From positions 620,001 through 684,000 of the forward strand of contig JAHRBS010000001.1 of NCBI GenBank assembly GCA_024305745.1: a stretch of 64,000 nt of DNA, read 5' to 3'. Source of the DNA: Polyporus tsugae (Eukaryota; Basidiomycota; Agaricomycetes; Polyporales; Polyporaceae). Shown one piece after another: positions 1-12,993 of the stretch. How positions within the stretch are numbered: position 1 is the first letter of the stretch; the number at the start of each line of letters is the position of its first letter. A program made the translations under genes and the position numbers. The notes beneath the pieces are model-generated. The model was not told where the DNA came from. It ran no database searches and saw nothing but the letters and a program-made list of their open reading frames with translations.

Positions 1-757
1 GTGTAGAGATTGTAGAAATGACAGTGTCCACCTGCTCAATACACAATCAATGCTGTTCCGTAAGGCGAGCCGTGTCTCATGCCACAGGGGCCGAGTCGAG
101 ACCAGTGTCCGTGCGCCGCCGCCGCCGTCTTGATGCTGGCAGTGGGTACCCACCCCTATTAAGTAGTATTAACTCGCACCCCCGGCGGGCGACCACCACA
201 GAAAAGAATGGGGTGCGAGTTATGCCGGTTCGATACCAGACAAGCTTTCAAGCCCTTCCCAGTGCAAAACCATGGCTGATCTGTGTGTTATCAGTACGTT
301 ATGTTTTCGTTTTTTCCTCCACCTAGGCAACCCAACTGCAATGTTTCATATTGCGTTACATACCAATCTTTTGTAGTGCCCAGCCCTGCCGTATACCGCC
401 GTACCATCATTCTCGCCGCATACATAGTGCACATTTATACCCAAGGCTCCGTGTCTTCTTCTCTCATGGTTGGTGTACCCCGAACTCTGAGGTGAGTATA
501 TATTATACTACCTGACTGCTTACCCTTGCTCACCCCACGTAGCAATTCCACTCTTTTGTTTTCTAGTGAGACACCAGCGCTCGCGACTGCGTGCCCCCAT
601 CATTCGTGTCGGCCCCCGCCGGGGACCCGAACACTGTCAAGCAGTTCTATTGCAGTCCGACTCGCCTCCGGCTCTGACCTTATCAGTCCACCCCCCACAG
701 TCCACCTCACATCTTGTCATACTCTACCTACCACCCGCTCGCGCATTCCAGGCCCCA
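1..757. other. No supported gene; upstream region of the ICMT-like gene
   Basis: Overlapping short open frames occur here, but none has recognisable protein character or a convincing exon chain. The last part is pyrimidine-rich and ends at the ATG at 758, so it probably contains the promoter and 5' leader of the next gene. A 3' end of an upstream gene cannot be excluded. Confidence 0.4.
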
Positions 758-1547
758 ATGCTCAAGGTGCCATTTCTACTCGCAAATGGGATTGCCGCCT
801 ACCGAGCGTTGACGCCGCCGGAAGAGCCTTCATCGGCGAAGGTACGCGAGAAGGTGGTGCCTGCGCCAGCCATGTTCCTCCGGCAACACCCCATCCTGTA
901 CAGAGTGGTCAAAGCATGCGCTATCGTCTCGAAGGTAAGGTATGATACTTGGTTGTGTGACGCTCTCTGATCGTGAATGCCTTTTGAAACACCAGTATTT
1001 CTTCTCCGGCATTTCCTTTGTCGAAGTCGCACTCATCCTCGGGCCCCATCTCTCGTGGTCCTACTCGGCTGACATACCACGCTCAGGCTCGCTCCCGTTC
1101 GTGAGACCGGGAAGCTTGCAGTCCACGTTGACGTCCGTCGCGGGCTGTGTGCTCGGAATCGCTGGAGGGTTCATCCGCACACGTTGCTACCGCGAACTCG
1201 GCCACCTTTTCACCTGGGAATCGGTTGTCCGCGACGACCACAAGCTCATCACCACCGGCCCGTATTCCATCGTGAGGCACCCTAGCTACACTGGGTTCTA
1301 CCTGCTCGTGATCGGGAACGTCATGTTGCTGGCGAGCAAGGGTTCGTGGTTCATGGAGGCGGGGCTGTGGCATACGCTCTTGGGCAAGGGTGCTGCATGC
1401 TCGGCCACGGCCTTCTCGGTCGCGGTCGCGCTGCGGTTGTTCTTGAGAGTCGATGAAGAAGATTGGTTGTTAAAGAATGAGTTCGGCGAGGAGTGGGACG
1501 AGTGGGCGAAGAAGACCCCATATCGTTTAATACCATTTGTCTACTGA
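758..1547 (+). CDS. Isoprenylcysteine O-methyltransferase (ICMT) family membrane protein
   Basis: Two exons, 758-934 and 996-1547, with a 61-nt GTAAGG...CAG intron, give 242 residues, a normal ICMT length. The C-terminal half carries the family signature: a GPYSIVRHPSYTGF segment, then a hydrophobic helix, then an RVDEEDWLLKNEFGEEW stretch and a short tail. These form the SAM- and substrate-binding core. Three to four hydrophobic segments fit an endoplasmic-reticulum multipass protein. Known ICMTs methylate the C-terminal prenylated cysteine of CaaX proteins such as Ras and mating pheromones. The ATG at 758 was chosen because it opens the frame that splices cleanly to exon 2. Agaricomycetes often have several ICMT-like paralogs, so orthology to yeast STE14 is not claimed. 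The nearest alternative is a phospholipid methyltransferase of the same fold. Confidence 0.88.
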
Positions 1548-2097
1548 GCCACTTAGTACGTACTAGTCACGAAAGCGGGCACTTGCAAGACTGCTTTCGT
1601 GCTCTTGTGCGTCTTGATATTCCGTGCGTAGCTCTAGGAACGGCGTGTGTCCAGTAATATACGACTTTTGTCTCCCGCTGTGCCTAAGAAGGAGTATTAA
1701 TGTGGTCTGATCAACTTCACCGTTAGTAGACCGGTCTGGCAGAGGGCCTCCTTAGACGTCGTCCCGACCCGCTTTCAATCCGTTCGCCAAAAATCAGACA
1801 TCACATGGATGCGGAGAATCAGAAATCTGTTATGCATGGGCCCACACTCGCAATCCGTATGACCACCAGCACTGATTGCAAGTTAAACTTGAAAGTTTGT
1901 GTTCTCGCCGCGGGCCACGTCGGCCCGTTGTCCGTGGATCCATCAGCGGTCAATTTCCGCCAAACGCCAGTGAACTTATCTCAGTCCGCCTTCGACTATT
2001 ACTCACGGCCTATCTTCCGACGCTCTGATGCTTGGATATTGCTGAGACTCTCTTCGACGGATTGCGGGCCCATATCTGAAGTCATTTCAAAGACATC
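1548..2097. other. Intergenic: ICMT-like 3' end and P5B ATPase upstream region
   Basis: This 550-nt stretch lies between two + strand genes. It should hold the ICMT-like 3' UTR and the promoter and leader of the ATPase gene. The open frame from 1805 overlaps the ATPase start and has no recognisable protein character. No clear TATA box or repeat was seen. Confidence 0.4.
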
Positions 2098-5000
2098 ATG
2101 GCGGAGCCTTCGTCTTCGAATGGCGCCACACACGACTACACCGAGGGTGCATCCCCACTCGACATCCAGCAAGCCATCGCCGACGCGAACCGCTCAAGAC
2201 GAGACTCACGATATGCCCAAGACGGCGACACCATGTTCGACGGTCCCGGCAACTCCGTCAACCCGAGCAGCGTGTCTCGCATGACCCTCGGAGACCACGC
2301 ACGGCGGAGCAGCAACTTTTCGAGGGGCTCGGTGAGCCGCAGGCGGAGCGAGGACAGCGTCGGCGGCAACGAACACGCGTGGAACAGGAGCAGGAGCAGG
2401 CGCGACAGTATGGATACCCGGGACGGGACGGAGAACGGGGACTGGTCTGACCACGAGCTCTCAGGGGACGAAGGTGAGGGTGGGGAGCACAGTAGGCCGC
2501 GGGGCCGCCGTCGCAAGTCGTCGTCATCCGTCGCTGCACGGGGAGGCGTCTTCGAGAACATTGCAAACATCTTCGGGCGTAGCATGCCTCATACCGAGAG
2601 TCCAACGCGCAGCCGAAGACCATCCATGTCCAGTCGCACCTCCCGGTCACGTTTGCTTCGGCGGCATGGCAGCAGGCGGTCCGACCTGAGCTCGGACTAC
2701 GCGGTCAGCGACATGTCGGAGGACCACGGCGAGGAACGGTGGGGGTATTCCTCGAACGAGGAGGACGAGGATTCAGGGGCAGAGGAGACGGACGTCGCAA
2801 GCATCGTGAGCCTTGCGCCCTCGGGGAGCGACATGGAGATCGGGTCGCACCCGCCATCCCCAGGGCCAACTCTTCCACTGCTGGCGGGGGACCCGGTATT
2901 TGGGTCCGAAGCGCGTATCGAGATGGGTGAGCTCGAGCCTCTGCCCCCACCACCATCGGGACCTCCCAGTCGGCAAACGCTATACGTTGCGGATGAGGAT
3001 GCGCATATACGCGTGATCGGCTACGAGCCGATACCTTGGAAGCAAAGACTTTGGTGGCTCTCGTGCATCTGCACCTTCGGCATATTAGGGCTCCTCGGAC
3101 GCTGGTTCCCTCGGCTGTGGCTGCGTTGGGTCACACGCGAACGCGCATTCGTGGATATCAAGCACGGATTTGTCGTGGTTGAGGTGGGTGTTGTTGAAAA
3201 TCCATCCATCCTGTGCGTGGATGCTTACGAAGAGGAAGACCGCATACAGAGACATCGCTATCTTCCCGGTGATCCACATTGACTACCCTTACCCAATCAC
3301 CACGGTCTTTTCAACACCCCCAGATCCATTGCAATTCTTGCCCAGCTACAGGGTCGGGGCGTCTGTCCTCATGCTTTCTCAGTTAACATTCGTAGACTAC
3401 CGCTACAACCGGCTCGCACTGGATCCGCGCACGGGGTTGTTCAGCATGATTCGGTTCGTGCCATTTAGTCGTAAGCACAATCTGTACGAGATGCACTCAT
3501 GTCCACATTTCAGAGAGTGGCGGGACTCTTCTTGGGTCGGCGTCGCCGCCGTGCAGAACGGGCTTGAGAAAAGCGTTCAGGGCCAGAGAGCAGCATTGTT
3601 CGGACTCAATCTTATCGACATAGAAGGGAAATCCACACACTCTTTACTCATAGATGAAGTGCGTTTTTATCATGTCGATCGACCAGTCATCTCATAGATG
3701 GCCTTCTAGATCATACACCCATTCTACGTCTTCCAAATCGCCAGCATCATCTTGTGGTCGTTGGATGACTACTACTACTATGCGTTCTGTATTGCCCTTA
3801 TTTCCGCCATCAGTATCGTTACTACCCTTGTAGAGACCAAACAGGTGCGTCCGTCTATCTGCTGTATGCCGACTTCGCTCATATATGCACATAGACTATC
3901 GCTCGAATGCGGGAAATGTCACGATTTGTTTGCAAGGTCAGCGTGTATCGAGACGGTTCATGTAAGCCATTCTCGCGATCGGCACAACAAGAGCTGACAA
4001 CGTAGGTCAGGGCAAGAATGCGACTCCTCGGAACTCGTCGCTGGTGACATCGTCAATCTGCGTGAACCCCCACTATTTACCCTCCCGGCTGATATGTTCC
4101 TCCTGTCTGGTGACGCCATCGTCAACGAGAGCATGCTCACGGGCGAGAGTGTCCCGGTGAGCAAGATCCCCATCAAGAACGAGGACCTCGCGAAATGGCG
4201 CGACAGCATCGACGCAGTGGGCGAGATGACGAAGAGCTTCTTGTACGCGGGCACCCGGGTGGTTCGCATCAGGGGCGGCATGGCTACAGACGGCCGACCT
4301 GCGCCTCCGGCGTTGGGTCTGGTTGTGCGCACCGGCTTCTACACCACCAAGGGAGCACTGGTCCGGTCCATGCTCTTCCCGAAGCCCACTGGCTTCAAGT
4401 TCTACCGGGACTCAATGAGGTTCATCGGCGTGTTGGCCGGCGTTGCAGGGCTAGGCTTCTGCGCCAGCGCATTCCAGTTCGTTCGACTCGGCGTAAGTGG
4501 CTTTCTCGTCGTGATCCCGGCCGTGCTTCCTCTAAACTCTCCCCAGGTACGGTGGCACACCATCCTACTGCGCGCCCTCGACCTCATCACCGTCGTGGTC
4601 CCACCCGCACTGCCCGCTACACTGTCCATCGGAACGAGCTTCGCGATCGGCCGCCTGCGCAAGCTCGGGATCTTCTGCATCTCACCGAGCAGGGTGAACG
4701 TTGCCGGCCAAATCAACGTCTGCTGCTTCGACAAGACGGGCACGCTGACAGAGGACGGGCTGGACATCCTCGGCGTGCGCGCGCCGGAGCGGAACGCGGG
4801 CCGGTTCGGCGAACTGCTCGAGGACATCCACGACCTGCCCGCGAGCCGCGACAAGGCGAGCTTTTTGTACGCGCTCGCGACGTGCCACTCGCTCAAGATG
4901 ATCGACGGGGAGACGATCGGGGACCCGCTGGATGTGAAGATGTTCGAGTTTACGAAATGGACGCTGGAGGAGGGACAGGTGGCGGGGACCGGGGTCGTCA

Positions 5001-7322
5001 AGGACAGGAGCGGTGGAGAGCGTCCGGCGGCGCTCGTCCAGACCATCGTGCGACCGCCTGGGAGCGCGCAGTTCAGGATTGAGGACGCGCTGAGAGGCGG
5101 AGGTAGGGTGAGTCCGGCGACAACCTTTGTGTGTACGCTTGCGCTGAGTGCGGCATCGTGCCGTAGCATGCGCACTTCCTCGAACTGGGCGTCATCCGGA
5201 CGTTCGAGTTCGTGTCCGCGCTCCGCAGGATGAGTGTCGTTGTCAAGCGACTGAAGAGCACGAGCATGGAAGTGTACGTCAAGGGCGCCCCGGAAGTCAT
5301 GGCAGAGATCTGCGACAAGAGTTCTTGTAGGCTCTGCCTTTTCGTGTCCCCAACCTGCACTGACTTCCCATCCATGTAGTCCCTCAAGACTATGACGACC
5401 TGCTGTCGTATTATACGAAGCGCGGTTACCGGGTGATCGCGATGGCAGGCAAGAGCATCGAAGGTCTCTCTTGGCTGAAGGCTCAGAAGCTTAAGCGGTG
5501 AGTCTATTTTCATCCTGTTGACCTGCTCTGTCTCATGCCAGGATATTTTCAGGGAACAGGCGGAGTCCGGATTGCAATTCCTGGGTTTGGTGATCTTCGA
5601 GAACAAACTCAAGCCAGGGACTACTCCGGCTATCCAGACGCTTCGCGCGGCCCATTTTGCGTGTCGGATGATTACTGGGGACAACCCACTGACCGCCGTG
5701 AGCGTTGCGCGCGAGTGTGGCCTCATCAACCCCGCTGCTCAGGTCTTTGCGCCGATTTTTCTGCGAGGAAACGCATCGACGCCACTTTCGAAGGTCGAGT
5801 GGTGCAGCATGGACGAGCCGACCTGGAAGCTGGATAGTTACAGTTTGAAGCCGCTGCCACCACCTGCGAACCGGCTCGTCGAAACTGAGGAGCTAGAAAG
5901 TCACGACTACACGCTCGCGGTCACTGGCGACGTCTTTCGCTGGATCATCAACCATGCACCTCTCGAGACCGTGCAAAGGGTATGTTTTACTTCACGCCAA
6001 CTTACATCAAAATTCACAGCGCTGAATTGCTATCACAGATGCTGGTCAAGACGCAAATATACGCACGCATGTCGCCTGATGAGAAGAACGAAGTCGTCGA
6101 GCGGTTGCAAAGCCTCGGTTATACGGTTCTCATGTGTGGTGATGGGGCGAACGACTGTGCTGCTCTCAAAGCGGCAGACGTCGGCCTGTCGCTGTCTGAG
6201 GCGGAGGCCTCTGTGGCGGCGCCTTTCACGAGTCGGACACCGGACATCAGCTGTGTCATCGAAGTCATCAAGGAAGGCAGAGCTGCGTTGGTAACAAGTT
6301 TCAGTTGCTTCAAATACATGTGAGTGGCGAGTTCGCAGTCTATGGAAGCAGTAGGCTGATGGCGAGCATCAGGGCGTTGTATTCCCTCATCCAGTTCACC
6401 ACCATCACTTTGCTGTATTCTTTTGCGTCATCCTTAGGAGACTTCCAGGTGAGCGTCGGACAATCCTGCATGCCAAGGACTTGACTGTTGATCAACATAA
6501 ATCAAGTTTTTGTACATTGATCTATTCATCATTATACCGATCGCAGTCACCAGTAAGTTCGTTGCGTTAGTTTGTCATGATTTCGCATTGACACCGGCTG
6601 CTGCAGTGGGACGCACGTTGCCGTACCCTCGAATACATCCGAAACGACCGACAGCGAGCTTGGTGTCGAAGAAGGTCCTGGCAAGCATCGTCGGGCAGAT
6701 CGTCATCACGTCTGCCATACAGTTCTGGGCATTCTTCTGGGTGCGCTCGCAGTCATGGTAAAGATCCTCGCTGGCGCGAATCAGGGGCGTGAAGTTGACG
6801 TAGTGACAAATTGGACAGGTATGCACCGCCAGTGCGCAATGACCCAAGCTCAACGGACGACAAACTGGAGGCGACCAATTTCGAGAACTCGGCACTGTTC
6901 CTGGTGTCGTGTTTCCAGTACATTTTGGTCGCAGCCGTGTTCAGCATCGGACCTCCTTTCAGGAAGCAGATGTGGACGAATGGTAAGATACGTTAGTGCT
7001 TCGGTTTTGTCATGCTGTGCTGATTAGACGTTTGTCAGGATGGTTCATGGTTTCGATGGTCGTTTTGGGCATATTCAATCTGCTTGTCCTCCTCGACCCG
7101 CCTAGGCCTCTAGTGAAGCTTCTAGAGCTCATGCACCTCCCCTTGGCAGCGCGCGCTACGCTCTTGCTTGCGGCCGCCGTCAACGTCGTGACGTCGATGG
7201 CGTTCGAAAGCTACGGCACGCAGATTGTCTCGCGGTTATTCGGCCTCGTTTTCGAGCTGCGACGGCGGCATCGAGTCCGGGAGGGAAAGATATACAAAGC
7301 GGTCGAAGGAGGGATGAGATGA
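2098..7322 (+). CDS. YPK9: P5B-type P-type ATPase (Ypk9/ATP13A2-like)
   Basis: Sixteen exons: 2098-3183, 3233-3453, 3514-3658, 3710-3844, 3895-3961, 4011-4492, 4547-5107, 5167-5326, 5380-5497, 5553-5979, 6039-6319, 6373-6448, 6507-6552, 6607-6757, 6819-6982, 7039-7322. They sum to 4404 nt, or 1467 residues, close to yeast Ypk9. The first ~300 residues are Ser/Arg-rich and acidic, probably a disordered cytosolic extension. The P5 N-terminal membrane hairpin follows, near [10 protein letters not shown]. The actuator TGES loop is near residue 595. The P5B signature PPALPAT lies in transmembrane helix 4. The phosphorylation motif DKTGTLTE has its Asp at about residue 774, the hinge GDGAND is near 1168, and C-terminal membrane helices follow. 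Known members act in vacuole or lysosome membranes in polyamine and metal-cation homeostasis. All catalytic motifs are present. The exon 2 start (3233 or 3239) is the least certain join. Confidence 0.93.
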
Positions 7323-7965
7323 CTGTTTCCCGTGGCCTTTGCATGTCCGATGCGCGCTCCGCAGTCGTTTGTGCCGTTCCTGCGGACTTTACCTTGTATA
7401 TACCAGTAGTCTCACCTTGAATGACGCGCAGCGGGTGTATAATAGGCACATAGATACCTCGCCTTTGGATCGTCGTGGGGATGTCGATGATCGGGTTTCG
7501 AGCGTAACTGAGTGTGAAAGGGCGTCCGTCGCAAGTCTGTCTGAATTCGAATGTCGTGAAATGCGTTGCCAACGTGAGGTGTGATCGTTGCTGTGCAGCC
7601 GTACAGCCGGCACTTTGAGCCAGCGGTGCCGGCCGTGTGTCTGGGAAAAGGACCGTTGGAACTCCGTTTAGTGCCATGTTATCGGAGAATGAAAGGTGGT
7701 GATCGTGGGGTAACAATCAACCGCGCCTGGACCATTCCCCGAAGGCAGGGAGAGTCCTCTTCTGTCGGCCTTGTCTCTCACCTTTCCCCGTCATCCTCGT
7801 CGGGTTGCTGCTCATTGTCTGCCCTGGGGGCCATTCCGTTCCTTTTCTTCCGCCTTCGTCGCCGTTGTACGTGCTGTCGAGCCTCAAGGGAGCCGGCTTC
7901 CGCATCGTTCGCCTCTCTTCCTACCTTCCGAGCTGAGCTTTCATCCCGCAATCCCTATCGCAAAG
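7323..7965. promoter_or_regulatory. Intergenic region with a pyrimidine-rich tract upstream of the Ser-rich gene
   Basis: The first part is the presumed 3' UTR of the ATPase gene. From about 7770 to 7925 the + strand is strongly C/T-rich (runs of TCTCTC, CCTTTCC, TTCCTTTTCTTCC). Such tracts often sit next to transcription starts of well-expressed filamentous fungal genes that lack a TATA box, and here it lies directly before the ATG at 7966. The regulatory role is inferred. Confidence 0.35.
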
Positions 7966-9242
7966 ATGCTCGGGTCAAAGTCTACAGCTGTCGCTCTCCT
8001 AAACCTCTTCCTGCTCTTCGCCAGCCCCGCCGCCGCGGCCCCAGCAGCCTTCGCGAAACGTTCGGAGCAATCTGCATATTTACGACTGGCTCGGGATGGG
8101 GATAACTTGTCGCAGTCGACCACCGTCCAGGTTACCAACATCCTCCAGACGTGAGTGCCGCTTGTGCGTTATGGTCGCGTGTGCGATAAATGACCGTGAC
8201 TGCACCGCAGTTCCGTGGGACCCATGATCCAGACGTGCACAATCACACTTGACCCCATTACCGGAGACAATGGCGAGCCTTTGGTGCGCGAGACCAAGTC
8301 GTGCACCGTCGCGATGGCAGGAAACAATGCCTCCGGCAACGACGGATCCAGCTCAAGTTCTTCCGCCTCTGGATCGTCGTCGACGGACAGTTCCTCTGCC
8401 TCCGCTACGAACACGGCGACGGGCTCGTCAAGCACTTCTTCCGATAGCTCAAACAGTTCGAGCGCAAACAGCGCTAGTGCTTCGGCCACCGCGACTGACT
8501 CATCTGCGTCGGGGACGGCTTCCGCGACTGCTTCGTCTGCGGCTGCGACGGCCACTGGGTCGTCTGGGGGAGGAGCTGTCAGCGTTATTGTGAGTCTTTA
8601 CTTTTCCCGTCCCCCTCTGTCCGTCTCAAGTATACGTGCTAGGGCACGAGCACGGTGGCTGCAACAGCCCTTTCCTCCGGATCCACCGATACCGCAGCGG
8701 CGACTGGCACCGTGTCCTCTGCTGCCGTCGCCACCACCGGGGGTGCTGTATCTCCTGGAGGATTCTCTTCCATTGACAAGAGCTCAGTTGCGGCCGGAAG
8801 CACCGGATCGGCCGCTGCCGACTCCACCGGAACCGCTACCACGGCTGCCTCTGCCGTTGGAGACGCGAGCGCGACCGCCACATCTGCCGCGGACTCCGCG
8901 TCCTCGAGCCCGGCCGCCAAGTTCCAGCTCCCCGGAACCCAGCTCTCTGTCCTGCCCATTGGTCTGGGTGTGTTCGCTGGTATCTCCGTTATCGCGCTCA
9001 TTGTCGTCGGTCTCGTCACGTACGAGCGTACCAAGTACCGCAAGGTTAGTATTCCCGGTACCACGAACACAGGACACCTATCTAATTTGACTTGATGACA
9101 GGCGTTCAGGCAGCGCAAGCTCGCAGAATCGGGGGCCAATATGGGGTATGGTGGAATGGCGTAAGTCACACTCGTGTCGCATTGCCATGGCAGCACCACG
9201 TGGTTTACTGACCCCGCCCCGAAATGCAGGCAAGCCGCCTAG
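7966..9242 (+). CDS. Ser/Ala/Thr-rich single-pass surface protein
   Basis: Five exons, 7966-8150, 8211-8589, 8643-9044, 9102-9160 and 9230-9242, give 345 residues. An N-terminal signal peptide is visible, with a hydrophobic core LLNLFLLFASPAAAA followed by a possible KR cleavage site. A short region with two cysteines comes next (TCTITLDP...SCTVAMAG). About 200 residues made almost only of Ser, Ala, Thr and Gly follow, likely O-mannosylated. A single transmembrane helix (IGLGVFAGISVIALIVVGL) and a short basic cytosolic tail, YERTKYRKAFRQRK, close the protein. This layout matches fungal wall-stress sensors of the Mid2/Wsc kind and other mucin-like surface proteins. No WSC cysteine pattern is seen, so sensor function is only a possibility. 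The 13-nt last exon is the least secure part. Confidence 0.8.
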
Positions 9243-9882
9243 ATTCAGTCTTGCTATCGATTAGTTATCTTGCTGCGTCGCTGGAACCTGGTTTGGTGCA
9301 ACGGCGGGGAAATTCGCTGTCTGGCTGTACATCGTGTAATTGGATTGGATGCGGTCCAATAACAAACGCTTGTTGGCCTCATGGACGTTGGACAGGATGT
9401 ACTATTATGGGCCGGCCGTATTACAGTACTAGTACGTATACGCTGGTGTATTCTACGAGATTCTGCTTTCTCCCTCTCGACCTTCTATTGGGGTGCTAAT
9501 GGAAGTTGTTGTCGAGTCTAGATTGTCTCGGCCTTCGTTCGTGTTCATATTAGTGGTTCGTGCTTGGTCAGTTTGTATATATCGTTTGCGAGCAACGGAT
9601 TCCTCATGGTGCAGGGTCTCCGTTATGAGGCCGATGAGAAGGTAAGGGTGGCAAGCGCCGCGCGTCGTATTCATACAGTATCACACAGTGCAAGGCGAAA
9701 CTCTTTGGGGGGTAAGAAATTCCGAAATTCCTCCCGTGATCAGGAGCGCGCCGGGTATAGAAGCATACCACGGCGACTTTCCCTCATTTGTATCGAGCTT
9801 GTTCCTCACGGCCTCACGGCCAGCAGTGTTCCAAATACATTGTCAGAAGCACCGGAACACACACGCAATAGCATCCTGCCTA
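9243..9882. other. Intergenic, no gene supported
   Basis: This 640-nt stretch lies between the Ser-rich gene and the metallo-beta-lactamase-fold gene, both on +. It should contain the 3' UTR of the first and the leader of the second. Open frames here are short and unlike any protein I recognise. Confidence 0.4.
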
Positions 9883-11346
9883 ATGGCGAACACGGTCAGC
9901 ATCAAATCTGTCTACAAGCTCACCATCACTTTTTTGGTGGATAACACGATTGAATGGTCAGCTTGTTATCCTCTTCACTTTGCATTCAAGTTCATATGTA
10001 CGTGTTTTTTTTCTTTGAAGGATGACGAAGCTCCCTCCTGGCTTTATACACGAGGTACCGCAACATCTGGCACACCCCGATGTTCCTCGAGATCCCCGGA
10101 CAGGTGTGCCGATAGTTGACTTGGAGAACTACTGCTGCGGTTAGTGCAATCATTCGCACAGCACTTACCGACCTCACAACAACCCTATCTGCACGCAGGA
10201 GCCCACGGGTTCTCCGCACTGATCGTAAGCCCCACGCCTATATTCTGAGCTCCTTGTCAACGGCGGACTAAACGAACGGCTTCAACAGCAAACCGAGAGA
10301 GAAGGCTCCCCGTCTCATTACACACTCTTCGACACCGGCCCCGACTCACGCTCGATCATCCGCAACATCGCGGCCCTCAAACCGCGCCTCGACCGCATCG
10401 ACCGCGTCGTCCTCTCGCACTGGCACTCGGACCACAGCGGCGGCCTCCTCTCCTTCCTCCGGCACCGCCGGGCGCACGTCCCCGCGGACGCCCCGCCCGT
10501 CGTCGCGGACCTGCACCCGGATCGGCCGATCGCGCGCGGGATCGCCCCGCCGCACGTCGGGAAGGTCATCGCGCGCATCCCTGCGGACCCGGAGTTCGCG
10601 CAGATCGCGGAGCTGGGGGGCGTCGTCGAGACGCACGCGGAGGGGCATGCGGTCGCGGGTGATACGGTGTGGGTCAGTGGGGAGATCCCGAGGGTGACGC
10701 ATTTCGAGGGCGGACTCCCAGGGGCCGTCCGTTGGGTCGAGGCCGGGGATAGGAAGGGCGAGTGGGTGAAGGAAGAGGTAAAATCTCTAATTATGCTCTA
10801 AGCCTTGATCGTGGCTCACGGGCATCGCTGGTGTGTAGGACATCATGGACGAACGGTACGCTGCGATTGACGTTATCGGGAAGGGGCTTGTCATTTTCTC
10901 TGCGTGCGTGTGCTGTTGTCTGTGTGGCATGCGTTTGTCGGTCCTCACGCCGTCTAACAGTTGTTCTCATGCGGGTATCGTCAACGTCGTTAAAGATGCC
11001 GTCGACAGGTTCTCTCGCCCGGTTTACATGGTAGCTATAGGTTCCCCGTTTCTATGATACTGGTATGTTCTGATGGGCTCTCTCATCTACTCAGATCATC
11101 GGTGGGTTGCACCTCGCCGGTAGTGACCTTATCGACCGCATCCCTCCCACCGTGGACTTCCTGGCTAATAAGCTGCGACCATCTCCGACATACGTACTTC
11201 CGATGCACTGTTCTGGCTTCGCTGCGAAAGTCGCGTTGGAGGAGGCATTCGGTGAAGGCTGTGTTCCCGCTGGTGTCGGCCATAAAGTGATCGTAGAGGG
11301 AAGCCCAGAGGCGGAAAATATGATGCATGGAGCAACTTATCGGTAA
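9883..11346 (+). CDS. Metallo-beta-lactamase-fold hydrolase (HWHSDH type)
   Basis: Seven exons, 9883-9956, 10021-10139, 10199-10224, 10289-10777, 10839-10903, 10961-11030 and 11095-11346, join in frame to 364 residues. The metal-binding motif HWHSDHSGG starts at about residue 117, preceded by a LFDTGPDSRS strand. Later blocks include ACSHAGIVN, the IIGGLHLAG segment and a C-terminal MHCSGF. This set resembles the MBL-fold group annotated in prokaryotes as dihydropteridine-related phosphate synthase-like or beta-lactamase-like proteins. The fungal substrate is unknown. The protein has no signal peptide and is probably cytosolic. It is clearly different from the MBL-fold family of the 15-36 kb cluster, which has HLHFDH and a different tail. 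The ATG at 9883 is chosen because its exon splices in phase to exon 2. Confidence 0.85.
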
Positions 11347-11663
11347 TCAGACAGGCCAATCCAACAACTTGTTGTGCCGCTGCCATAGGCGTACAAGAGA
11401 AGGGGTTGGGACGACTCGGAGCCTGAGCTAGGGCAAAGCCCGACCAAGTTACCATGGGAATCCTCGGCGGTTTGATGGAATGGGACACTGTACTGACCTT
11501 TAAACTGTCCCCAGAATGTTGTAGGAGAGTAGAAAATGACGAGCAGATACACGAGGACCTCGTAAGCTGGCCCGTGGCGAAGCGGTTGCAAGCCCATCTG
11601 CGCACTTACATAGACTTACATTCACATTAATTAATGTTGTAATGGATATTAGGTAACACGAAG
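11347..11663. other. Intergenic spacer
   Basis: These 317 nt lie between the MBL-fold gene and the MYND gene. Open frames on - here have no recognisable protein character. No motif or repeat was seen. Confidence 0.4.
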
Positions 11664-12993
11664 ATGTTCGCACGTCACTTTGGTGATGTCACGGACTCCG
11701 GCCACTGGCAGCCTCCCGTTCAACGTTCACTTCTCGAGAGTCTTTTCGTTCTCAGAGGTCCGTCAATCAGCCCATCCCGATACAGCGCAGATATCTCATG
11801 CATCCCCTCTTCCCTCGTTCATTCATTCACTTTCGCCGCAGGTACTGCGACAAATGCTTTAAAGGCGACTCGAAGTTTCGGTGCGCCGGATGCCAGGCCG
11901 TCATGTACTGCAGTAGAGAGTGCCAGAAAGCGGCCTGGCGCTCCCACAAGTGAGTATCGCACCGTTCATTCGCCCGTTCACGTTATCCCATTCCCGCGGC
12001 ACGCTCATATCTACTCCAGGTCGGAGTGCTCATCCCAACCTAACGCCGACCTCAATCTTCAAGCGGCCCATCTCGGCTACCCCAGTTCCCTTTCCCTCCT
12101 CAACGCGCTCGACGAATGGATCGACACCCGGCAGTGGTGCCTGTACACCCTGATGTGCGCCCTCGTCCAGCTCGAGGGCGGCGTCGACGCTGTGCTCGCT
12201 GACGCGAGCGGCATCCACCCCGCGCGCACCTCGCAGAAGGCCCTCATACTCCACATCGTCCCCGCCCACTGCACCGAGCATGACGGCAACCCTGCTTTGG
12301 CCTTCCGGCTCGGCCACGCCTCGATCGCCCACAAGGACAACGAAAGCTTTCTCCGCGCAAACTGGGCAGGCATCGAAGAGAACGCCAGGCGCGCCGGCAT
12401 ACCCTTCTACATTTTCGCCAACATGATAGGCTCGGAGAAGAGGGACGACGTGGCGGCCCCGGTCGGGATCCTCCCGGTCGTATACATCGTGCATGGCACG
12501 GCCATAGTCGACCGCCGGGCGTTCACTCTCTACCACCTTCCCCTCCGGTACGTCGACAGCAACTTGAAGGACGTCGCCGACGGGCGCACGCGAGCGGCGT
12601 GCGAGGAGTTGGTGGAGATAATGAAGGATGCCCTCTGCAAACCATTCGTGTACAGGCGCGCTGAGAACCGGCAACGGCCGGAGCCGGACTGGGGGATCTA
12701 CGAGCGCACGGGCACGCAGATGAAGAAGTGGAGATGGAAGCAGCTCCCCGCCGATCGGAAGAGCTGGAGGATGTGGGACAGGCTGACAGACGAGCTGTTG
12801 CCGGGTCGCACGTCGCGCTTGACTCCGCGCCAGGTCTTGACGCTCTTTGACATTGGGCAGCTGGCGGGAGAGAGATGGTGGTACGTATGTTCGAATCTTC
12901 TGCGTTGCGATATTGGACTCATGGTCGCCGTTCCCTTGTCAGAGCGTCGACGATCCGACGAAGGAGCGAGAGGATGGTATATGCGCGTTTTGA
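11664..12993 (+). CDS. MYND zinc-finger protein
   Basis: The MYND finger is encoded by the exon 11842-11949, with the pattern YCDKC...RCAGC...YCSREC...WRSHK. The final ligand pair (HKSEC) is completed after the intron 11950-12019. The next exon, 12020-12880, encodes a long globular region unlike known catalytic domains. A last exon, 12945-12993, gives a C-terminus ending ICAF. MYND fingers usually bind proline-rich partner proteins, and many agaricomycete paralogs have this MYND-plus-unknown-domain form. The 5' end is unresolved. The exon before the finger must end in phase 2, which the frame from the ATG at 11664 does not supply. Either a weak donor in the frame of the ATG at 11686 or an extra upstream exon is used. 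Confidence 0.72.
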